Part shown: one piece after another, positions 48,366 through 59,855 of the stretch
How the letters are laid out: each line of letters opens with the position of its first letter
Numbering within the stretch: the first letter of the stretch is position 1
Source: Erodium maritimum
Lineage: Eukaryota; Streptophyta; Magnoliopsida; Geraniales; Geraniaceae
Length of the DNA stretch: 64,000 nucleotides
Assembly (NCBI GenBank): GCA_963921825.1
Contig: OY997591.1
Coordinates: 49,311,825 to 49,375,824 of the forward strand
Direction of reading: 5' to 3'
Position numbers and translations under genes: made by a program
The notes under the pieces: generated by a model
What the model was told of the DNA's origin: nothing
The model's database searches: none
Seen by the model: the letters and a program-made list of their open reading frames with translations, nothing else

Positions 48366-48477
48366 GATTTGCTTCTAAAACAGAATATCATCATAGAATA
48401 TATGAGTTGAGAATAAGAGTAATTATTTAGGTACATGCATGTTTATGTGGAATAACTAATGAAGGATATACATATAT

Positions 48478-48735
48478 AGGATAACAATCAGGTACAAACT
48501 TCTATCTTTCGTCAGAACGCAGAACTTTCAATCTGGGCCCTTGGATCATAGAATTAAAGGCCCAGATTTAATGCATATCTTTTAATATCTTTTTAATTAA
48601 TGCATATCTTGTAATTGATTTCGTAATCAATCACCACCCCCCTGAATTTCCGTGGTCATCCGATCTGGATAATCAATGGCCCAGATTAGTTCTACGTTCT
48701 GACCCGAAATAGGGTTTGTACTTGATTGTTCCCCT
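48478..48735. mobile_element. MITE in a TA run (first of a pair)
   Basis: About 260 bp with inverted ends: left ATAACAATCAGGTACAAAC, right on the other strand GAACAATCAAGTACAAAC. The arms continue with CAGAACG-AGAACT-like blocks. Both sides are TA dinucleotide runs. No coding capacity. The superfamily cannot be assigned from the ends. Confidence 0.75.
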
Positions 48736-48752
48736 ACATATATATATATATG

Positions 48753-49195
48753 TAGGGTTGGTATCAGGTACAAACCACCCCATATTGTGCAAACTACGAA
48801 CCAATCTGAGCCATAGGATCCGCCCAAAGTGATGTCAGCAGAGCGCACCAGATGCTGACGCGTGGGCAATAAATATATAAAACACCGCGCCTTATTGTGC
48901 AAACTACGAACTCACCAGGTGCTGACACGTGGGCGCGCGTGCACAGTGCTAATAGTTTGGGCGCACAGTGATGATAGTTTGGGACTCTGCTAAACTATCA
49001 GCAATGTGCACCCAAACTATTAGCACTATGCGCGCGCGTGGTCAACACGCTCACGCGCGCGGGCAGAGGCGCGCGCGAAGCTGCCACGTGTCAACATCGC
49101 GCGCGCTCTACTGGCGTCACTTTGACCGCATCCTGTGGCTTAGATTGGTTCGTAGTTTGCACAATAAGAATGGTTTTTACTGGATAGCTACCCTA
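48753..49195. mobile_element. MITE in a TA run (second of a pair)
   Basis: About 440 bp, near-complete foldback. Left end TAGGGTTGGTATCAGGTAC, right end on the other strand TAGGGTAGCTATCCAGTA. Both arms contain GTGCAAACTACGAACC. The centre pairs CTAATAGTTTGGGCGCAC with its inverse and has GCGCGCG runs. It shares the ATCAGGTACAAAC end with the MITE at 48478, and both are flanked by TA runs. Confidence 0.8.
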
Positions 49196-49367
49196 TATAT
49201 ATATATATATGTACACAATCCGTTGTAAATGGGTTCTTATCTTGTAAAATGTAAATAAATATCAGTTGTTAAATTAGAGTAAACGAAAGGCTTAGATTAT
49301 TTCAGCATCATTAATGGTATTTTTGTAATATATACCATTTTTTATTTTATTTTTGTCATTTTAAGTG

Positions 49368-49384
49368 TATATATATATATATAC
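49368..49384 (+). repeat. (TA)n microsatellite
   Basis: A TA dinucleotide run of about 17 bases. Confidence 0.9.
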
Positions 49385-49727
49385 ATTTTTTAATAGATTT
49401 TTTCCCGATAACGCACACTTGAGGAAGATGAGACTGTTGTCGGGAAATGATATCTTAATCATTTCTCGGTGATTGGATAGTCATTCTATCCTCATAAATC
49501 TATATTAGGAATAGCTAACGACAATCCCTCGACACAGTCCCACAATATTCGGAGTTTTGTATTATTTTTTGCTTGTACTTTTATTAGATTGTGTTCTTTT
49601 TATTGACATGTGCTTTTTGACGATCACCTTTGACATAATGTTGTCACATTAAAATAAAATAAAATAATCATCTATTTTTCATTAGTAATTAACATCTAAA
49701 ACTCTTCTAATATGTGTATGGAAAAAC

Positions 49728-50070
49728 TCCAACTATCATCAACTTGTACCTTTCAAAAATTGATTGTACACTTATTAATCGATCAGTTGGACACTGTAGA
49801 CTTAAATTAATTACGCAAACTAACATTTTCCATTAGAAATGATAGAAAATGTTAGGAAAAACTCTAAGAACTAATTGTCATATGGCAGTGAACTCAACAA
49901 CTAACTATAGACTTGTTAATTTTTTTTGAGTTTTTCCAAATGTTTTTAGTCATTTCCAACGGAAAATATTAGTTTGCGTAATTATCTTAAGTCTACATTG
50001 TCAAATTGATCGAATAATAAGTTTACAGTCAGTTTTTGAACGTTAAAAGATAATGATAATTAGTTCTCGG
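49728..50070. repeat. Foldback / MITE-like inverted repeat
   Basis: Arms of about 140 bp (49728-49871 and 49928-50070) are inverted copies of each other: each carries TTACGCAAACTAA and a TGTAGACTTAA-like block in mirrored order, around a loop of about 55 bp. Imperfect throughout. No TSD could be fixed. Likely an old MITE. Confidence 0.6.
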
Positions 50071-50609
50071 TGTTATCCCTATATATAAACAATGTTACGA
50101 TTTGTCACCCAAAATCATTCACACTTAATGCTCAATGTTCTTCTCTTTATGGTGAAGGACCCAACTACTCTATATGTATAAACATTACTTACTTTAATTA
50201 TGGGAAAATATATGGTCCTTCAATTTTAAGCAAAAAAAAATTCTCATTATGTGATCCTACCCAAGGCCGTCCTAATGTAGGAATTCAAAGCATCTCTCTT
50301 CCATTTAAATTTATCCGATTAAATGGTTTTTATATCAATATTTTATGTATACTCTATAAGATATGAGTAATTAAATAACTAGCACTTGTATGGAGCAAAT
50401 ATGGGGTTCACAAGAAATTGTCCCATTAGAAAGATAGCTAAAAAAAGGCATAAGGCTATTATAATTTTGGACCACAAATAAGTGTTGTTAGAAAACAAAA
50501 TATTTAAATTTAAAATTATTCTCCCAAATGGTTCTTCCTGAATATATTTGGTTTGAATGATATTTTCCGTTCTCGAAAAGAGCCAAAATAATAACAAAAC
50601 AAAAAAAAA
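50071..50609. other. AT-rich spacer
   Basis: Two frames of about 80-100 codons on opposite strands (50070-50366 and 50379-50624) look like AT-rich chance frames. Nothing else seen. Confidence 0.45.
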
Positions 50610-50842
50610 GCATGAGAGAACCAACTCCCTCTAGCAGACTCAAAGGTAAGGCTCGGCTTAGGACTTCATCCCATCTTCATCTTCAAAATCGCTTTCTTCA
50701 GCTTGGTTCTACCTCAGCGATCCAGCCAGACCAGACTTCCAACCCTTCCTAGCATCTTCATCTTCGTCATCACATCTTACAGCCATCCCAACCAGTCATC
50801 TCTGCCTCAGTTCCAGATTCAGAACCTCAACAAAGAACATGG

Positions 50843-51739
50843 TTGACACTCCAAGAACTTTGTGGAGGCTTTGATGCTTCTCCACTTCAGGAACAGGGGA
50901 AGCAAGATTCTTCATCAATCGGCCCTCTACCAGGTTTTGAGCATGTCCAGAAGAAAGTTTACAACCCACCTGCAATAAGAAGAGGAAGAAGAACAATTGT
51001 TCATTCTCCATCTCCCTCAGACAAAACCCATACCAAACTACTTGATGGCCAAAAGTTGTTATATGACAAGTATTTTAGGACTGTGAACTCGGATACTGAC
51101 TCTACACCCTCACTTCCTACCAGACCTGAAGGGCTCATTCAACCAAGATGGAGAAATTCAAAGGTTCAATCACAAACTCTCTCAGAGACCGAGGTTAAGA
51201 CTCATCCCAAGAACAAGTCCAGCCATCTATCTGACTTTTTTGTGTATGTCCACAATATCCCTCCCAAAGCTTCAGAAGACTGGCTCTCTAATCTCTTCTT
51301 TGATATTAAAGGTGTTTCTTGGACTCATATAGTTGCAAAAAGAAGCAAGCTAGTAAAATGCTATGGTTTCTACTATTTTCACAAGCTTTCTCAGTTGCAG
51401 GAAGCTATTTTACTTTTCAATGGCTACTCAATCAATGGTCATCAACTCTATGTCACACAGGCCAGGAACATACCTCTTAGGCAGCAACCGATTCCAAGCT
51501 CTTCAAACTACCCTCATAATCTATCACACAACTTTCTCTGGAAGCAGAAAGCTGAGTTGCAACCTCCAAGAGTCCAAGGACCAGTGGTCACAAAGCAATC
51601 TCATTTACTGAAGAACTCCCATTTGGCCATTGCTCTTGGAAATTATAGTGCAGAAGACATTAGAAGAGATCTAATGATGGAGGGTGTCTGTGATCTTGAA
51701 ATCAAGTCCCTGGGCATCAATCTTATTCTCCTGCACTAG
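50843..51739 (+). pseudogene. LINE ORF1 N-terminal part with RRM
   Basis: A 298-codon frame. Residues 60-75 carry HTKLLDGQKLLYDKYF, shared with the other LINE's ORF1. Residues 127-206 form an RRM: FFVYVHNIPPKAS as first strand, CYGFYYFHK as RNP1-like strand, and NGYSINGHQLYVTQAR at the end. After the stop at 51739 the following sequence still reads like ORF1 in other frames (GGRFTRVTIQGIPYQ near 51860), so the stop is a lesion. ORF1 then continues beyond the LTR insertion at 52066. Confidence 0.82.
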
Positions 51740-52065
51740 CTTGATCCACTTGTGGGAAAAGAATTTTTGAAAGATAATGGAGCATGGTTAAACAATTGGC
51801 TCTCTTTCATTCCTGACAAGCAACATCTGTGTACCCAAGGAGGGAGGTTCACTAGGGTTACAATTCAAGGCATCCCATATCAAGGCTAGTGTGAAGAGTC
51901 TTTTGCTGCTGCTTTAAGTGGTTTTGGTTCTTTTGTTTACTCTCATCCAATTACATCTGCTTGTACATATTTAGAGAGGGCTTATGTTCTTGTTCATACT
52001 AACATCTTTAAACCTTTCTCCTCTGAGGCCAATTTGTTTCTTGGAACAAAACCTTACACTGTTTG

Positions 52066-55000
52066 TGTAATAACCACTCCCGGTCAACGCCAGTCAAACC
52101 TGCGAAAAACGGGAAAATTTAAAGTTTTTGAGCAGACACTGAATTGAACCGGAATTGGACCCCGAGGGTCATACCAGACTTAAGTTGACCCCTGTTATCG
52201 ACCAAAGTGAGTTCCGGGGGACTCAGGGCAACTTTCTGATCAGTTTGGAAAATGTTGACTTTTCGTTGGAAAAGTCAACCGAGCGACGTTTTGGTCCATT
52301 CGAGGACCGTTTTGGATCCAAAAAGCTTAGCCGTCATCGCAGCGGTCTTAGTTGAGCCGTTTCCTTGTAGCCCGTCAAGTTTCGTAATTTTTGGGAAAAA
52401 GTGCCCGTTCGGGGCTAGAAACGTCCGTTTTTCGCGAATCTGATTGGAAAATATCTAGGAGATATTTCCAAAAGGTGTGGGACCCACTTTGCCACAAGTC
52501 ACCAATGTGGTGGTGTTAGGTAACATTGAACAAAGCAAAAAGAAGAATGTGTGGTAGTTGTAGTTAAGAGAGTTAGTTTGATTTTTTTAAAACAAAATAA
52601 AGATGAAGGTTGGAAGTGTGTTCGGCAATTGTTCAAAAAAAGGAGAAATGGAGAGAGAAAGAAGAGAAAGAAAGGGAAGGAGAGAAAAGGAAAGAAAAGG
52701 GGAGATTTTGGTGATTTCCCGACGATCCGACCGACCGATCGACTCAACGATTGAAGATTCGTCATCCCGTCGTCATTCTCTACGGTGAGCACCTAACCGA
52801 TGTTCGTTTTGGTACGTTTGAAATTTATGGTTTAAGTTTAAACGGTTTGATTATGGTGGGGTTTTGGTTAGAGTTGGTTTAAAGATTGAATGGTTGAGGT
52901 TTGGGGTTCGTTGGGAACGTTTTGGGGCAAAAAGGGAATTTTTCATCGTGGCCGTGTGGGTCCCACGTGCTCGGGTCACGGGTTTTCATGTTCGGGTGGT
53001 TTAGAACGTTCGCCGGATCATTTATCCACAACCGAACCGAAATTTGGAATTAAATTGGAAAAGTTGTAATTAACGGGTTTTAGAAACTTGAAACGCAAAA
53101 TAAATGACTCGGAAGTCGGAATTCGATTCTATCGAGTGCCTAGGAACCCTTGAATTATTCTAAGACCGTAGAAACGAAAACGGGAATTTTTGGAGCCCCG
53201 GAAGGTCATTACCAAAACCCGGGCAGATTCGCCATGTCGGGCGAATCGGGCCTTTACGGGTCCAATATCGACAATGTCGAGTAATTGGGGAGTTTGGGAG
53301 TGATCGACATTGTCGGGGTTACCTTTGGGCGTCAGGTTTATTAAAATTCAGCATTATGCCTACAAGCTTAAAAGCGTTTAAAATTGTGTTCTTTTAGATC
53401 GTGCCGCGGACCGAGGCAAGAGGAAGCTGGGTGAGTGACTGAGATCACACCGGAGCTCGTTGGTTGGCTTTTGGAGAACACGCACGAGGTAGGGAAAAGT
53501 AGCCGGATCTCGGCCCTGACTAGGGAAAGTTAACAGTAGAATTGCATGTGACACCGGGGTGTTGTGGGTTGAGTAGGTTATCGAATATTAGAAATGCATG
53601 ATACGGAAATGTAGTGTTTATGAGAAAAGCATGTGACACTTAGTAGTGTCGTAGGAACAAAGAACTTAGCGATATTAGAATTACTGGAGGCATATGACCA
53701 TGCCCGGAGGTTGACTGTTTAATTTACGTCTTGGGTGGCCATGAGGGCCCGTGTTATTATTGTTGAGTTTGGGTGGCCATGAGAGCCCGTGTTATTATTG
53801 TTGTGTCTTGGGTGGCCATGAGAGCCCGTGTATCACTGTTGTGTCTTGGGTGGCCATGAGAGCCCGTGTACTAAGGTTGGTGTCTTTGGCTGGCCTGACC
53901 GAGTTAGAGTCTCGGGGGGTTGCGAGCATTCTTTGGCTGGCTTACGAGTTAGAGTCTCGGTAAGTTGCGAGCGTGTATTATTGTTGAGTTTTGGGTGGCC
54001 ATGAGTGCCCGTGGGGTCGTTGAAACCGTGTCTTTACCTTTGGTGTTTTGGTTGGCCATGAGTGCCCGTGGGGTTGTTGAACCCGTGTCTTTACCTTTGG
54101 TGTTTTGGGTGGCCATGAGTGCCCGTGGGGTTATGAACCCGTGTCTTTACTGTTGGTGGTTTGAGTGGCCGTGAGTGCCCGTTGGGTTGTTGAGCCCGTG
54201 AGTTACTGTTGGTGTACCTTGGGAGGCCGTGAGTGCCTGTGGGGCTGTTGAGTCCGTGTTTTACTGTTGGTGTGTCTTGGGAGGCCGTGAGCGCCTGTGG
54301 GGCTGTTGAGTCCGAGTTTTACTGTTGGTGTCTTGATGGCCATGAGTGCCTGTGAGTGTTGAACACGTGTTGTTACTGGTTGTTGAACTTGCTTGTGATT
54401 GTGATTGTGATTGTGATTGTGCTTGTGATTGTGGTTGCGGATCCCGGTAGGTTGCAAGCATTCTTTGGCTGGCCTGACCAAGTTTGAGTATCAACGGGTT
54501 GCAAGCATTCTTTGGCTGGCCTGACATAGTTTGAGTATCAACAGGTTGCAAGCATTCTTTGGCTGGCCTGACACAGTTTGAGTATCAACAGGTTGCAAGC
54601 ATTCTTTGGCTGGCCTGGTCCGAGTTTGAGTAGCACAGGTTGTAAGCATTGTTTGGCTAGCCTGATCCGTGTTCGTGTGAGTGGGAGAGGTTACTGAGCA
54701 GCTGGTATGCGATCCTTTGTGACCTTGTTTGGTGTGCGATCCTTTGTGATCTTGTTTGGTGTTGCGTAGCTTTCGTTTGAGTCCTTCGAAGAGGTCGTGA
54801 TCGTTGTGTCGGGTCTACTTACGTGGTTGAGTGTTGAGTCGTTCGAGGAAGGTCACCGTGGGTGTTCTGTCAGAGTATTTGAGTTGGGGACAGTGATCCC
54901 CGGTGTTGAGTTTGTTGTTGGTGTTACCAGCACTGTCTGCTAATTGTGCCGTAGTCAGTCTGTTATCTGTGGTGGTGAGCGAACGCTCACCCCTAGCTGC

Positions 55001-55265
55001 TTTTCCTACAGGTACTGATCACAGGACGGACTAGGTGAGCTCTCGAAGCTTGTGGAGCTAGGAGCGGAGTCCGGGTTTTGTCTTTTGAGTCTAGTGACGG
55101 ATACCTTGTACTTTTGTCCACGTGTTGGGACGTATTTTAAGTTGTAAATATTATTTTGTTGAACTAAACTGGTATTTTAAAATGTTTAAATGGAAAGGTT
55201 TCAAAGTGTTTATTATTTTAAATGTTTGCGTCCCGAGTTCGGTTTACTGAAATTGGGACGTGACA
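52066..55265 (+). mobile_element. Solo LTR, Tekay/Del-like family, plus orientation
   Basis: 3.2 kb with TG...CA ends and the perfect 5-bp TSD GTTTG (52061-52065 and 55266-55270). Collinear with 37845-41155 but more diverged, and in places closer to the solo LTR at 7118-10110. Carries the 58-bp and 47-bp type repeats (53990-54330, 54440-54640) and the palindrome at 54975-54990. Inserted into LINE ORF1, so younger than that LINE. Confidence 0.92.
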
Positions 55266-56393
55266 GTTTGGATCAACTCTCTTTGCTAATCTGAAGTACC
55301 TTCCATAAAAAGTCCTCAGCATTCTCAAAGTCAAAGCTCTGCAGACTCAGACTCCTTAGCCTCACCTTTTACTGAAGAGGAAGATCTGGATAACTCCTCA
55401 TCAAAGCTTGAAGATTCGGCAGAGGGTAGATCAGAATTTAATGATCAACCTCACTCAGAATTGCATGAAAACGTTGTTGAGAATGTAATTATTGCTGAAC
55501 ATTTCATCTCTGCAGGTATTACAGTCACTGAGCCAAATCTTTGTCTCCAAAGGAAGGACTCTGAAACTTTTCAAGATCACCTACATTCTTCATTCATTGC
55601 TTCTCTTATAATTCCCTCTAAACAGCTTTTGAGCCTTCAAAACAAGATCATTCAAGACACCCTTGATTCTGGAACTCCTTCTCCCACCCTACAATTGCAA
55701 CTCACTATCAGTCAGGAAAAAATTCAAAAGCTAAATGATCTAGTTGAGAAGCACGCACTTCAGTTACATTCCAAGGAAGCAAGTACATCAACCTCACATC
55801 AGGAGTTAATGTTGGGTGTGGCCCGAAAAATCATCTCTCCTCAACCCAGCTTGCAACCCCCCTTGGAAACTGATGCAATAAATGTTTCTGAACCTCTACA
55901 ACACTCTCCACCTCTAATGTCTCACTCAACACAGCTGTAAAGCTTGGATCAAATCTGCAGTTACAAAAATACCTCCTGCCACCCTTAGTTGAATAGTGTT
56001 TCAGAAGAATTGGTAGGGCCTGATATTTCCTTTTTTCCCTCCAACAACAAATCAAAAAAAGGCAAGGGTAAGAGGCAAAAAAATACAGTCTCACCTCACA
56101 TTTACCCAACCAGGTCCAAATACAAAGAATGAGGATCTAAAAGCAAATCTTTTGTTACAAAGGCTCAGGTAAAGGAAGCCAAGGGTGTTTGGAACTTTGG
56201 AAAAATCATTGGCATCTCTGCTGAATGTAGTGAGGAACTGATTTTTCAGCAAATAACCTCTTTAGATGATAACAGGTTTGTTGGAGCTGAGGTTGAGCCT
56301 GAAGAAAATATTATACACCTCTTCAAAGACTCTGATACTTTGTTATGTGATCCGGATGTGAGCAAGAGCCTCACTCCACTCTCTCCTGCTTAA
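55266..56393 (+). pseudogene. LINE ORF1 C-terminal part
   Basis: The 159-codon frame 55461-55940 is acidic and Ser/Gln-rich, with a predicted helical stretch (QLQLTISQEKIQKLNDLVEK). Beyond it other frames give IYPTRSKYKE and KEAKGVWNFGKIIGIS, matching TRSK and KKAWGFGKTIEL of the other LINE's ORF1 C-terminus, then an acidic tail and a stop near 56393. The frame changes, so it is decayed. Confidence 0.72.
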
Positions 56394-56409
56394 TTAAGTC
56401 ATAAAGCTC

Positions 56410-59400
56410 CTCTCATGGAGCTTGAGAGGACTGTCTTCCTCCCAAAAAAGGAATACCTTCGGTGACGTGATCCGCAAGCAACACCCATCCATGATCCTGA
56501 TACAAGAAACAAAAATAGAAAAACCTTTACCTTGCTTTCTCAGATCCTATGGCATGCACTAGGGCTGGGAAATGGACCTCATACCAGCAATTGGCCTTTC
56601 TGGTGGCCTCATCATGTGTTGGAAAACAAGCCTATTTTAGGTTTCCAATGTCAAGAAGATTAATGGGGCAATGATCTGGCTTGGGATAATTAAGCAATCT
56701 AGTTCTCCCTGTTGTATTACAAACATTTATGCTCCTTGCTCCAGAAGAAGAAGAAGAAGAAGAGCCTTTTGGCTTGAGCTCTCAGCTGAGATTACATCCG
56801 TATCACCCCTTCCAATGAGGGTGCTGGGTGGAGACTTCAATGCAGTTTTATCAGCTCAGGAAAGATCCAATGCAAGAGCTTCAGCTTCAGATATGGCCAA
56901 CCTTCAAGGTCTGATAGATTCACATGATCTCATTGATCTTCCTCTAATTGGAGTCAAATACACTTGGTTTGGCTCTGGATTTACTACCTCCAGAATTGAC
57001 AGGCTCCTCATCTCATCTGATTTCCTAGCCAACTATAATCATCTATCCCAAACGTGTTTACCAAGATGCATCTCAGACCACAAAGCTCTAATTCTATTTG
57101 ATTACCAAGTTGACTGGGGTCCAAGACCATTTAAGTTTCTCAATATTTGGCTTGAGGATGAAAGATTCTACAATGTTGTGCAACAGTTTTGGGGCTCCTT
57201 TCAAGTTACAGGCCCTCCTCAAATTAATCTCTGGCAAAAGCTCAAACTTCTAAAAGAAAACTCAAAGATTGGAACCTGCATGTTTTTTGTAGTCTTGATA
57301 CACAAGTATCTAACCTTAGACAAGATCTGGATCACTTAGATGATATTATTGAAGAAAGGCCACTTACTCCTATAGAATGTAATACTAGAGGTGCTCCGAA
57401 GGCTAAGTTAATTCAAAAAACAAAACTCCTGGCCAAACTATGGAGCCAAAAGGCCAGGAAAAAAATACTTTCATGAGGGTGATAAGGGATCCAAATATTT
57501 TCATAGACTGGCCAATTATCAAGGGGAAAGGAAGCAAATTACTCAAGTTCTGATGGATGATGTCCTGGTTGATGATCCTTATCTAATTAAAGCAGCAGCA
57601 GCAACTCATTTCAGCAACAGATTTTCAGAGCCTTCTCCTCACCAAACCAACATTGATCAGCTACAATTTAAATCACTATCTCAGCAACAAGCTAAAGAGC
57701 AAGAGCTACCTTTCACATAATCAAAAATTATGAAGGCCATAATGGCTTGTTCTAGAGACAAAGCTACAGGCCCTGATGGTTTTACACTCACATTTTTCCA
57801 AGTTTGTTGGCCAATTATTAAGAAGGACCTAATCAACTTCACCACCCACTTTCATATGTCTAACCATCTGGGAAAGGGTATTAACTCTTCTTTCATAACA
57901 CTTATTCCCAAATGTGAGACTCCTCTCACCTTTGATGACTACAGGCCCATCAACCTTATGGGAGGTCCCTACAAAATCATCTCTAAAATGCTCTCAACTA
58001 GACTAAAAGGGGTTATCAGTTCTCTAGTTGGTTTTGAGCAGACATGCTTTATTTGTGGAAGACAAATACTAGATGGAGTTCTTGTTGCAAATGAGGTTGT
58101 TCATAAAATCAAAAAAGATAAGATCAAGGCTATTCTCTTTAAAGCAGATTTTGATAAAGCATTTGACAAGGTTCATTGGATGTTTGTGATGAAACTACTG
58201 GCAAGACTGAGCTTTGGTAGCCTTTGGAGGCTCTGGATGATTTCCTGCTTCAAAGCTCATGTTTCTATGCTCATCAATGGATCCCAAACCTCTGACTTCT
58301 TCATATATAAGGGTTTAAGTCAGGGGTATACTCTATCCTCTCTCCTCTTTGCTTTGATTGCTGAATGTTTAAACTAGATTCTAAAAGCTGGATTAATACA
58401 CAATCAGTTTCAAGGAATCAATCTAGGAAGCAATGGACTGGTTGTCTCACATTTGCAATTTGATGATTACACAATTATATTTATTAAAGCCAATGTTGAG
58501 GGATCAACCAACTTGAAGAATGCACTCTCAATATTCAGATTAGCTACATGGCTTGAAGTCAACTTCAACAAATCAAGCATGATCCCTTTCAACCTCTCTC
58601 AAGAAGACACAAATAACTTCTCTCACATCTTAGATTGCACAGTGGAAATTCTTCCAATTTCATATCTGGGGTTCTCTCTTGGAGCACATTATAAGAGGAT
58701 AATCACTTGGGAACCAATCATACAAAAATTCAAGAAAAGCCTTGGGCTTTGGCAAGCCAAACTACTATCATTTGGGGGAAGGATTACTCTAATCAAATCC
58801 ACTCTCAGTGCACTACCTCTCTATCATTTTTCTCTCCTCAGAGCACCAAAAGCAGTCATTTTGAGTGTGGACGTAGCAACTCTAAGGAGAGTTGTGAACC
58901 ACGTATATCTTGTGTTGGCTTTTTTTATCTTGCTATTTTTGCTTGTTGTTTAAATTTCCGAATTTATTTTTAAGTTGCTAATTTTGGTAATGAATCTATT
59001 CACCACCCCCCCCCCCCTAGATTGATTCCTTGGGACCTAACAGCTCTATCAAAAGTCTTCTGCAAGGTAGCATGGAACAAAGTCTGCAAACCAAAAGAAG
59101 AAGGAGGTTTGGGTATCGGAAAGTTAAACATTATGAACTTGGCACTCCTTGCAAAATGGTGGTGGAGGTTTTCCTTAGAAGAAGATTCTTTATAGAAACA
59201 AACCATTTGCGCTAAATTAGGTTGGAACTTCCCTAAATGGGATTAATCCATTTTTTTATAAATAGGTATGCCTAGCTTCACCTCTCACATTATAGCATTA
59301 CTAAAGGGCTCAAGATTACAGACCTTCTTGGATCTAAGGGGGTTTCTTGGGGAACTAGGAAGAGGCAATAAAATACACTTCTGTGATGATTTATGGTATG

Positions 59401-59855
59401 GGGATACAGCCTTTAAACTCTTATCCCCGAAAATTTATGCTCTGGCCAGCTCCAAAAACATGATCATTGAAGCTCTTTGGGATGGCAGTGAATGAGACTT
59501 ATTTCTGAAAAGAACTCCTAGAGGGAGAGAAACACAAGAATGGGGAGCCTTCTCTACAATATTGAGCTATATTCATCCAACCACTGATGATGATAAACTA
59601 CAATGGATCCCAAATACCAAGGGTTTCTCAGTAGGCATGTGTTATGGGTTACTTGCACAGCAAGGCAATTCATAATTGCATTGGACATCACATATCTGGA
59701 TTTCAGGCATCCCTCAAAAATTTATGCTTTCTCTTGTCTTGCTTGCTTAGAAGCAATCCCTTCAAAATGCTTCCTGGAAAGAAGAGGTATGGCCTTCTCT
59801 CTGCAAGAACTGATTTTCCCCCATTGCTCCTGGGATTTTGAGGATGGAGCTCATT
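56410..59855 (+). pseudogene. LINE ORF2: endonuclease, reverse transcriptase, partial zf-RVT (decayed)
   Basis: Begins near 56410 with a FLSW-like start. Endonuclease (56671-57339): NIYAPCSRRRRRRRAFW, LGGDFNAVLSA, VKYTWFGSG, SRIDRLLISSDF, CISDHKALIL, so its catalytic motifs are present. Reverse transcriptase (57730-58953): KATGPDGFTLTF, FDDYRPINLMGGPYKI, FKADFDKAFDKVHW, GLSQGYTLS. The palm motif reads LQFDDYTIIF where the family has FADDT, so one of the two catalytic aspartates is replaced. The C-terminal part (59080-59850) has KEEGGLGI, a WWWRF block and the start of zf-RVT up to DFEDGAH. A GAA-type run at 56743-56763 encodes the Arg run. Confidence 0.85.
58897..59020 (+). mobile_element. 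Possible copia-type LTR end fragment inside the LINE
   Basis: About 125 bases interrupt LINE similarity between an AAGGAG stretch and ATTCCTTGGGA. The stretch starts TGAACCACGTATATCTTGTG and ends with a CACC-C(n) run, which resembles the 3' ends of some Ty1/copia LTRs. No complete LTR, TSD or coding part is present. Resemblance is by memory only. Confidence 0.35.

Larger units (their letters stand above)
50610..59855 (+). mobile_element. RRM-type L1 LINE, plus strand, split by a solo LTR and 3'-truncated
   Basis: Same family as the LINE at 31400-48350 but in the other orientation. Order: 5' UTR (about 50610-50842), ORF1 (50843-52065 and 55266-56393, interrupted by the solo LTR with TSD GTTTG), ORF2 (about 56410-59855). 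It ends inside the zf-RVT region, where an Athila-type LTR takes over near 59855, so the 3' UTR and tail are missing and no TSD can be assigned. A foreign 125-bp stretch lies in the late reverse transcriptase region near 58897-59020. Stops and frameshifts make it inactive. Confidence 0.85.

Noticed and set aside
58866-59042. A TG...CA unit of 176 bp as a complete small solo LTR.
   Set aside because: No 5-bp flanking repeat, and LINE similarity continues into both of its ends.
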